Under the pieces are notes generated by a model. The model did no database searches and was not told the DNA's origin. It saw nothing but the letters and a program-made list of their open reading frames with translations. Source: Verrucomicrobiota bacterium (GTDB taxonomy: Bacteria; Verrucomicrobiota; Verrucomicrobiia; Opitutales; Opitutaceae). From it: a stretch of 10,665 bases of DNA. The stretch covers positions 1 to 10,665 of the forward strand of contig JAURJO010000375.1 of assembly GCA_030832235.1 (NCBI GenBank), given 5' to 3'. How positions within the stretch are numbered: position 1 is the first letter of the stretch; every line of letters begins with the position of its first letter. The position numbers were made by a program, and so were the translations under genes. Below, piece by piece: positions 1 to 5,193 of the stretch.

Positions 1-6
1 AAACGG

Positions 7-90
7 GCGGAAGGAGTTTCCGACGATCCGAGGGGAGCGCCCTCGGCTACACCGCACGCATTTCGTGACGAAGGTCGGTCCGGTGTTTCC
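7..90 (+). repeat. Dispersed structured repeat, copy 1
   Basis: This 84-base stretch matches 1984-2067 in the same orientation with 10 mismatches and no gaps (74 of 84 identical, counted by eye). It opens with a short hairpin, CGGAA (8-12) pairing with TTCCG (18-22), and continues with a 7-bp hairpin, CCGAGGG (28-34) pairing with CCCTCGG (40-46) around the loop GAGCG. Bases 40-64 are identical in the two copies. The copy lies downstream of the glycerate kinase gene as that gene is transcribed. Read on the minus strand, the repeat carries ATG CGT GCG GTG TAG, so open frames running into it end in the same four residues, which makes spurious ORFs. It is probably a REP/BIME-like intergenic element; no transposase is visible. 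Confidence 0.8.
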
Positions 91-110
91 TGACCTCAGG
101 CATCCGGTGT

Positions 111-134
111 AGCCGCGGCCGTTCGCCGCGGTCC
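111..134. repeat. GC-rich hairpin module next to repeat copy 1
   Basis: CCGCGGC (113-119) pairs with GCCGCGG (125-131) around the loop CGTTC, a 7-bp stem. The 24-base module aligns without gaps to 2099-2122, where the stem is kept although its bases differ. An 11-base arm just before and into it (105-115, CGGTGTAGCCG) is the exact reverse complement of 44-54 in repeat copy 1, so a larger fold of the whole 44-131 segment is possible. A further CCGCGG lies at 135-140. Confidence 0.65.
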
Positions 135-296
135 CCGCGGAACTCATGACGGCCGAAACGCTGTTCCGAAAGCGGCGAATTTGAACCGCGGCATTCGCTG
201 GTGGCGCGGATGAATCCTACGCTGGCGTGATTGAGGAGAACGATGTCGAAAAATCCGACCTGCGGATGTAGCGCGGCGGATTGGCTCCCGCGTTTT

Positions 297-330
297 CCGT
301 GAGCTCCGCGGGCATGTCTCCGCCTCACGG
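297..330. repeat. Inverted repeat downstream of glycerate kinase
   Basis: CCGTGAG (297-303) pairs with CTCACGG (324-330), and inside it GCGG (308-311) pairs with CCGC (320-323), leaving a four-base bulge on one side. It begins 34 bases past the stop of the glycerate kinase gene in that gene's direction. It could mark the transcript's 3' end, but on the minus strand it is followed by AAAA and not by a T tract, so it is not a standard intrinsic terminator. Confidence 0.35.
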
Positions 331-364
331 GTGCTTTCTCACCGGCCGTAAGATCCCGGGAATC

Positions 365-1525
365 TCAGGCGAAGGTTCGGCGCACCGAGCGGTCGAGGAA
401 TTCGGCGGCACGGGGGAGGGCTTGTTCCAGCGGCAGATCCCCGGGCGTGATGGAATGGAGCGTGAGCCCGGCGGGAGGTTGCGCGGCGGTCGCCCGGCCG
501 GCGAAGACGTGGACGATCTTACCGAGTTTTAGCGCGCGGGCGGCGACCGCGCCGGGGCCCTTGCCTTGCAGCGAACTGTCGTCGAAGCGGCCTTCACCGG
601 TTATGACGACGTCGGCGCGCGCGAGCCGCGCCTCCAGGTCGAGCCACGCGGAAACGAGATCGAAACCGGGCAGCAGTTCGGCGCCGGCCGCGGCCATCAG
701 CCCGAATGAGATACCTCCGGCCGCACCCGTCCCCGGGACATCCATCAGTTCGTCGGGTCGGCCGAAGTGTCCGCACAGCAGCAGGGCCAGGCGGGCGGCC
801 TCATGATCGAGGCGCGTGAGGTCGCCGGGGCGTAGGCCTTTTTGCGGGCCGTACGTCGCGGCGGCGCCGCGCGGGCCGAGCAAAGGATTGGTGACATCGC
901 AGGCGATGCGGATCGGCGGCAGGCCCGGGGTGAGATTGCCGCCGATGCGGACGATCTCGGGCCAACGGTAAGGCACCGGCGGCGAAACGCGGCGTCCGTC
1001 CGTGCCGATAAAATCCAAGCCAAGGGCCTCGAGCGCGCCGAGCCCAAGGTCATTCGTCGCGCTGCCGCCGATACCGAGCACGATCGCGGCGGCGCCCTGC
1101 GCGATGGCGAGGCGCATGAGTTCACCGGTCCCGGTGGTGGTCGTGTGCCAGAGGTCGCGTTCGCCGGGCGCGAGCAGGGCGAGTCCGGAGGCGCTCGCCA
1201 TCTCGATCACTGCGACACGGGCTCCACCTTTGACTTCGGGCAGCCGAAGCAGCGCGCGCGCGGGCGCCGGGATGCGGTCGTAGGCGACGAGGCCCACACG
1301 GCCGGCGGCCGGGGTTCCCCGCGGGCCGGTTACCGCTGCCGGAAGAGTTTCTCCGCCTATGGCTGCGGTAAGGATCGCACCGAAGCCCTCGCCACCGTCG
1401 GCCAGCGGACAGGAGTCGACGGTCCAGGAGGGGTGGTTTGACACGAGTGCACGTGCAGCAGCGGCGCAGGCTTCGGGTGCACCGAGGGCGTCCTTGAATT
1501 TGTCGAAGGCGAGGAGAACCCGCAT
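365..1525 (-). CDS. glxK: Glycerate kinase (type I, GlxK/GarK family)
   Basis: This 386-aa protein belongs to the glycerate kinase type I family (Gly_kinase), which phosphorylates D-glycerate with ATP, giving 2-phosphoglycerate in characterised bacterial members, and feeds glycerate into lower glycolysis. Visible family motifs are the N-terminal AFDKFKDAL (residues 6-14; most relatives read DSFKGSL, so the serine and glycine are replaced here), LADGGEGF (41-48), GIGGSATND (151-159), CDVTNPLLG (209-217), GPQKG (226-230) and TGEGRFDDSSLQGK (309-322). The length is typical. The ATG at 1523-1525 is chosen because the family starts with MRVLLAFDKFK-type sequence; a longer open frame upstream only adds unrelated residues overlapping the DUF1653 gene. 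It starts 4 bases after the DUF1653 stop, so the two are probably cotranscribed and translationally coupled. No Shine-Dalgarno sequence is visible. The symbol is by family only; garK is equally possible. Confidence 0.93.
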   Translation of the reverse strand: MRVLLAFDKFKDALGAPEACAAAARALVSNHPSWTVDSCPLADGGEGFGAILTAAIGGETLPAAVTGPRGTPAAGRVGLVAYDRIPAPARALLRLPEVKGGARVAVIEMASASGLALLAPGERDLWHTTTTGTGELMRLAIAQGAAAIVLGIGGSATNDLGLGALEALGLDFIGTDGRRVSPPVPYRWPEIVRIGGNLTPGLPPIRIACDVTNPLLGPRGAAATYGPQKGLRPGDLTRLDHEAARLALLLCGHFGRPDELMDVPGTGAAGGISFGLMAAAGAELLPGFDLVSAWLDLEARLARADVVITGEGRFDDSSLQGKGPGAVAARALKLGKIVHVFAGRATAAQPPAGLTLHSITPGDLPLEQALPRAAEFLDRSVRRTFA

Positions 1526-1529
1526 GGCG

Positions 1530-1793
1530 TCAGATGTCGCCGATACGGGTGAAGCGCGGCACGCGCCGGCCGGCGACGTCGACCAACTCGGTGAACATCG
1601 CGGCGGGGCGCACCCAGGTGCCGCGTTCACCGTAGAGGGCCTGGTAAACGACGAGCGTCTCGAGCGTCTCCGAGTGGCGCGCGAGGCCGCTCACGAAGTA
1701 CTCCATTCCCTTGTAATGACGGTAGCGCCCGGGCTGCGGTTCGGACGGCAGCGGCGGCAGGGCTTCGGCGGGAACGTGGAGCGGGGAGGACAT
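1530..1793 (-). CDS. DUF1653 domain protein
   Basis: This 87-aa cytoplasmic protein of unknown function is recognised as a DUF1653 protein by its conserved core: GRYRHYKGMEYFVSGLARHSE (split here as GRYRHYKGMEY, residues 22-32, then FVSGLARHSE, 33-42), TLVVYQALYG (47-56), TWVRPAAMF (59-67) and the closing VPRF (78-81). The domain fills nearly the whole protein after a proline-rich N-terminal tail of about 20 residues. The ATG at 1791-1793 is the upstream methionine that keeps the domain whole; M30 lies inside the domain and cannot be the start. There is no signal peptide or membrane segment. Its stop is 4 bases before the glycerate kinase start, so they form a two-gene unit. The family often accompanies unrelated metabolic genes and its biochemical role is not established. 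Confidence 0.85.
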   Translation of the reverse strand: MSSPLHVPAEALPPLPSEPQPGRYRHYKGMEYFVSGLARHSETLETLVVYQALYGERGTWVRPAAMFTELVDVAGRRVPRFTRIGDI

Positions 1794-1812
1794 CGGTCAG
1801 CGACTGAGCCGG

Positions 1813-1841
1813 ATGGTTTGCGGACCCGGTGGACGCGGCAA
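1813..1841 (-). promoter_or_regulatory. Candidate promoter with overlapping dyad
   Basis: On the minus strand, TTGCCG (1841-1836) and AACCAT (1818-1813) are 17 bases apart, a sigma70-like arrangement with a weak -10 box. The implied start is near 1806, leaving a very short leader before the ATG at 1793. The boxes lie inside an inverted repeat, GGTTTGC (1815-1821, plus strand) and GCAAACC (1838-1844), so a repressor or activator could bind across the promoter. A second GCAAACC is at 1858-1864. This is inference from spacing and similarity only. Confidence 0.3.
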
Positions 1842-1983
1842 ACCGCAATTCGGGAGGGCAAACCCGCCACGCAACCGGTGGCCTGCGGGAAACCCAGCGC
1901 GGCTCCGCCGCAATCGAGTCGGCGCTCAGACTGCGTCGCGCTGGGGGCGGCGAGTGAAAGCGAGAGGGAGTGAGAGGGAATGA

Positions 1984-2067
1984 GCGGAAGGAGTTTCCGA
2001 CCATCCGAGGGAGACGCCCTCGGCTACACCGCACGCATTTCTTGAGGAAATTCGGTCCGGCTTTTCC
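1984..2067 (+). repeat. Dispersed structured repeat, copy 2
   Basis: This is the second copy of the element at 7-90, in the same orientation. Its first small hairpin is conserved, and the 7-bp hairpin CCGAGGG (2005-2011) with CCCTCGG (2017-2023) is intact, while the loop reads AGACG where copy 1 has GAGCG. Homology stops sharply at about 1984 on the left. On the right it fades after 2067, with a 31-base spacer before the next hairpin against 20 bases in copy 1. It lies downstream of the 982-aa receptor gene as that gene is transcribed, the same relative position as copy 1 to the glycerate kinase gene. Confidence 0.8.
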
Positions 2068-2098
2068 GGACGAAAGGCGTTTCGTGGCGATCTCCTTT

Positions 2099-2122
2099 AG
2101 CCGGGGTCGTCGACCCCGGACC
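2099..2122. repeat. GC-rich hairpin module next to repeat copy 2
   Basis: CCGGGGTC (2101-2108) pairs with GACCCCGG (2112-2119) around a 3-base loop, giving an 8-bp perfect stem. The module aligns base for base with 111-134. The third and fourth stem-defining differences are compensatory: G-C here against C-G there at 2104/2116, and T-A here against C-G there at 2107/2113. Confidence 0.65.
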
Positions 2123-2151
2123 ATACTTGCCACCGGGTGTGTGCAGGTTGG

Positions 2152-2183
2152 GCTCCGCGGCCCGGATTTCAGGGCCGCGGAGC
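2152..2183 (-). terminator. Strong stem-loop after the 982-aa TonB receptor gene
   Basis: A perfect 12-bp GC-rich stem, GCTCCGCGGCCC (2152-2163) with GGGCCGCGGAGC (2172-2183), closes an 8-base loop and sits 10 bases beyond the receptor's TAA (2194-2196) on the minus strand. Position and strength suggest a transcript 3' end or an RNA-stabilising hairpin. There is no T tract after it on the minus strand, so intrinsic termination in the strict sense is not supported. Confidence 0.5.
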
Positions 2184-2193
2184 AAGGCGGCAC

Positions 2194-5142
2194 TTAGAAC
2201 CGGCCGCGGACGCCGAAGTAGAAGATCGGGTCGCCGAATTCCGAGTAGCGGCTCGGCACGCGGAACGACTTGTAGAGCGTCGGGTCGCTGGGTGTCTGGA
2301 ACTCGCGGCGGCCCTCGCCGGTGAGATTGCGCACCTGGACGTAGAGCGTGGCCTTCGGGTTCAGCGTGTAGTTCACGGTGAAGTCGGCCTTGGTGACCTT
2401 CTCGGTGAACGTGGACGGCGCGGTGGCCGTCGTGCCGAAGCCGGTCTCGACGTCGCCGATGTGGCTCACCGTCGCGAGCAGGTTGAAGCGGCCGAGGCGC
2501 CAGCCGACGATCAGGTTGGCCGAGCGGGTCGTGGCGGAGGCCAGTTGGGCGAGCTTCGTGGTGAAGTTGTCGCCGTCGATGCTCACGGCGGTGACGTTGA
2601 ACTGCACGTTCATCGAATTGAACGGCGAAGGCAGGAACTTGAGCCCCTGCGCGTAGCTGAGCTCGAGGCCCTTCACCGTGCTGCCGAGGCCGTTCTGGGC
2701 GAAGGTCACGTTGTAGCGGTTCTGCTCGGCGGGATTGATGCCGTACTCGGCGGCGATCGCCGCCCCGTTGGCCAGCGTGCTGAGGAGGCCGACGGCGCCG
2801 CGGGCGATGAAGCCATCGACGTTCTTCTGGAACAGCGAACCGGAGAGCACGCCGGAGTTGGCGAGATACCACTCGGCGGTCACGTCGAGGTTGAGGATCT
2901 TGTACGGCTTGATCGCCGGGTTGGGTATGCTGATCGAACCGGTGCTCGAGGCGGAGGAGGGGTCGAAGTCCGTGACCGTCGGGATGATGTCACCGAAGTC
3001 GGGATGGCCGATGGTGCGGCTGATTCCCGCGCGCACGACGACGTCGGGCCGAGGGGTGTACTTCAGGTTCAACGACGGGTACCAGCCGTCGTAAGAGAGG
3101 CTGGCGGTGGTGAACCGCTGCCGGGCCACGCGCAGGTCCTGTGCACCGGCCTCGAGGCTCTTCTGCTCGTAGCGCGCACCGGTGACGACGGTGAGCTCCT
3201 TGGTGACCGGCAGATCAACCCGCACGTAGGCGGCGTCGTTGCGCTCGGCGATGTCGCGCACCACCCACTCGGTGAGCGTGGAGGAGGGCGTCGGGAACGC
3301 GCGGTAGGTCTTGTACGGGCTGAGCCACTCGACCGCGCCGAAGCCGAAGCCGATGTCCTCGGCGCTGTAGTCGTCGTCGCGGTAGGCGCGCAGCTCGTTG
3401 CCGCTGAGGGCGGGATTGGCGTGGGCGACGCCGAAACGGTTGATCTTGCGGCCGAGGTCATCGCGTCGGACGCCGGTCTGGACGGCGAAGGGCAGAGCGC
3501 CCTTGAAGTTGTGCCGGTAGTCGAGGTTGAGGCCCTCCTTGAGCTCGCGGGAGGTGAACGGCCGGGCGCGCCAGCTGTTGGCGGTGGCGCTGTAGCTGGC
3601 GAGGCTGCGGTAGTCGGGGGACAGATTGTTCTGGGTGACGCTGATGGCGGGCAGGAGGCCGGTGAGGATGTTGTCCATCGTGACGACCGTGTTGCTGCCG
3701 GTGGGGCGGAGGAGGCTGAGGCCGATGCCGGTGAGGAAGCCGCGGGTGACGTCGCGGTATTTGTTCTCGGCCTGCGACCAGCTGTAGCCGCCCCAGAGTT
3801 TCCCGGAATCGAGCTCCTGGGTGAACTGGGCGCCGAGCATGTACGTCGGGCCGTATTTGCTGCGCTGGGAGACGTCGGTGGTGACGTTGCCGGTGCCGGC
3901 GGTGCTGACGACGCGGTTGGGTGTGAAGCCGGCGACCGGCGTGCCGGAGCTGAAGGTGATGGAGCGGCCGTTGAATGTAAGGTCGTACCAGTTCCACTGG
4001 CCGGTGAACGACAGCTTGGTGCGCGGCGCGGGGCGGTAATCCACCTTGGTCGAGAGGGACTCGCGGTGGGTGATTTTCTGCTCGTCGTACATCTGGAGCG
4101 AGCTGAGGAACGGATTGGAGGGGGTGGCGCCGTTGGCGCTGAAGTTCCACGAGTAGCCGGCGCGCGGGTAGTCGTGGGCGATCTCGGAGAGCCGGTAGCT
4201 CACGTTGATGCCGAGGTTGTTGGTGAGCCGGTGCGAGTAGTTGAGATCGGCGCTCGGGCGGACCAGGAACTGCGGACCCTCGCCCCACGCGCCGCGGCGG
4301 CTGAGGGTGAAATTATCGGCGTTGGCGGTGAGGGAGACGTTGTAGGCGAAGGACGTCTTTCCCTCGCGGTCGAAGGCGCTCTTCGTGACGAGGTTCACCT
4401 GGCCGCCGGTGTTGTCCGCCGACATGTCGGGGGTCATCGTCTTGAACACCTCGATGGTCTCGACGTTGTTGATCGCGACCTGCTCGAGCTCGAAGCGCCG
4501 GCTGTCGCCGGAGGAGGTGCCGGAGGCCATGCGGCCGCCGTCGACCGTCACGTTGGTGAACATCGGGTTCATGCCGCGGAGGCTGACGGCGCGGGCGTCG
4601 TTCGCGGTGTAGTCGATGCCGATGCCGGGGAGAAACTTCAGGTACTCGCCGACGTTGCCCTCGCTGATGTCGCCGAACTGGTCGGCGGCCGCGACGAGCT
4701 TCTGGTTGAAGGACGCCTTCTGCAGCGCGATGGCCTGGGCCATGCCCTCCTTGGAGGTGCTGACGGTGAAGGCCTCGAGCACGATGGTGTCGGACTTCAG
4801 CTGGACGCGCACGGTGGCGGTCTGGCCGGCCGTCACGCCCACGGCCTGCGAGGCGGGAGCCATGCCGGGGTAGGCGACGCGCACGGTCTGCGCGCCCGGG
4901 GCGACGCCCGTGAGACGGAAGACGCCTTCGCGTTCCGTGATGGCGGCAAGTGCGGTGCCGGCGACCGAGACCTCGGCGCCCTCAAGGTATTTACCCGAGG
5001 CGTCGAGGACGACGCCGGAGATGGTGCCGGTGGTTTGGGCGAGGGCGGCGCGGCCGGTGAAGAGCAGCCCGAGAAGGACGGCAAACGCCGGCAAAAGCCG
5101 GCGGAACGGTTGGTGGTTTCGCACTGCAGGGGTGGTTTTCAT
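2194..5142 (-). CDS. TonB-dependent outer-membrane receptor, 982 aa
   Basis: This outer-membrane transporter imports an unidentified ligand using energy passed from TonB. In order it shows a signal peptide (about residues 1-35, basic start then a leucine-rich core, likely cleaved after RAALA), a carboxypeptidase-regulatory-like beta domain (about 39-115), a TonB-box-like TIVLEAFTV (119-127), a plug (about 140-258, with AADQFGDISEGNVGEYLKF at 152-170 and NTGGQVNLVTKSAF at 244-257), and a long beta-barrel ending in an aromatic residue (FGVRGRF), the usual signal for barrel assembly. The length is complete for such receptors. It follows the 1052-aa receptor by 51 bases, so they are probably cotranscribed, with a hairpin between them. 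No SusD-like gene lies next to it. The ligand could be a glycan or an iron chelate; the sequence does not decide. ATG 5140-5142 is chosen because the signal peptide follows directly; no Shine-Dalgarno is visible. Confidence 0.93.
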   Translation of the reverse strand: MKTTPAVRNHQPFRRLLPAFAVLLGLLFTGRAALAQTTGTISGVVLDASGKYLEGAEVSVAGTALAAITEREGVFRLTGVAPGAQTVRVAYPGMAPASQAVGVTAGQTATVRVQLKSDTIVLEAFTVSTSKEGMAQAIALQKASFNQKLVAAADQFGDISEGNVGEYLKFLPGIGIDYTANDARAVSLRGMNPMFTNVTVDGGRMASGTSSGDSRRFELEQVAINNVETIEVFKTMTPDMSADNTGGQVNLVTKSAFDREGKTSFAYNVSLTANADNFTLSRRGAWGEGPQFLVRPSADLNYSHRLTNNLGINVSYRLSEIAHDYPRAGYSWNFSANGATPSNPFLSSLQMYDEQKITHRESLSTKVDYRPAPRTKLSFTGQWNWYDLTFNGRSITFSSGTPVAGFTPNRVVSTAGTGNVTTDVSQRSKYGPTYMLGAQFTQELDSGKLWGGYSWSQAENKYRDVTRGFLTGIGLSLLRPTGSNTVVTMDNILTGLLPAISVTQNNLSPDYRSLASYSATANSWRARPFTSRELKEGLNLDYRHNFKGALPFAVQTGVRRDDLGRKINRFGVAHANPALSGNELRAYRDDDYSAEDIGFGFGAVEWLSPYKTYRAFPTPSSTLTEWVVRDIAERNDAAYVRVDLPVTKELTVVTGARYEQKSLEAGAQDLRVARQRFTTASLSYDGWYPSLNLKYTPRPDVVVRAGISRTIGHPDFGDIIPTVTDFDPSSASSTGSISIPNPAIKPYKILNLDVTAEWYLANSGVLSGSLFQKNVDGFIARGAVGLLSTLANGAAIAAEYGINPAEQNRYNVTFAQNGLGSTVKGLELSYAQGLKFLPSPFNSMNVQFNVTAVSIDGDNFTTKLAQLASATTRSANLIVGWRLGRFNLLATVSHIGDVETGFGTTATAPSTFTEKVTKADFTVNYTLNPKATLYVQVRNLTGEGRREFQTPSDPTLYKSFRVPSRYSEFGDPIFYFGVRGRF

Positions 5143-5154
5143 GGGAAAGCAAAT

Positions 5155-5177
5155 GGCGCCCCGGAAATCGGGGCGCC
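5155..5177 (-). terminator. Hairpin between the two TonB receptor genes
   Basis: GGCGCCCCG (5155-5163) pairs perfectly with CGGGGCGCC (5169-5177) around a 5-base loop. On the minus strand it starts 16 bases after the upstream receptor's stop, is followed by the T-rich ATTTGCTTT, and ends 12 bases before the ATG of the downstream receptor. It resembles an intrinsic terminator with an interrupted U tract, so it may stop part of the transcription, stabilise the upstream mRNA, or block ribosome access to the second gene. Confidence 0.6.
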
Positions 5178-5193
5178 CGGAGATGGGTCGGAA

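Larger units (their letters stand above)
1..364. other. Intergenic region left of glycerate kinase
   Basis: No convincing gene is present. The left part holds repeat copy 1 and its hairpin module. The rest (about 141-364) shows only one notable inverted repeat, at 297-330. A 93-codon minus-strand open frame here (47-328) reads through the repeat and ends in it; it has no recognisable domain and an arginine-rich, low-quality composition, so I do not call it a gene. Confidence 0.6.
1794..2193. other. 400-base intergenic region between DUF1653 and TonB receptor
   Basis: No gene is supported here. Reading left to right it holds the dyad and possible promoter for the DUF1653/glycerate kinase unit (1813-1864), a 9-bp inverted repeat (CCCAGCGCG 1893-1901 with CGCGCTGGG 1937-1945, 35-base loop), a purine-rich run of roughly 10-base periodicity (about 1951-1993, GAGNGGRART-like), repeat copy 2, its hairpin module, and the strong stem-loop just past the receptor's stop codon. 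Confidence 0.6.

Noticed and set aside
47..328. A 93-codon minus-strand open frame at the left end
   Set aside because: Its last third is the dispersed repeat and ends with the repeat's ATG CGT GCG GTG TAG; a different shadow frame ends identically at copy 2. It has no domain and no conserved-looking composition.
1526..1630. Upstream extension of the glycerate kinase frame
   Set aside because: The extra 35 residues are proline/serine-rich, overlap the DUF1653 gene, and the family begins at MRVLLAFDKFK.
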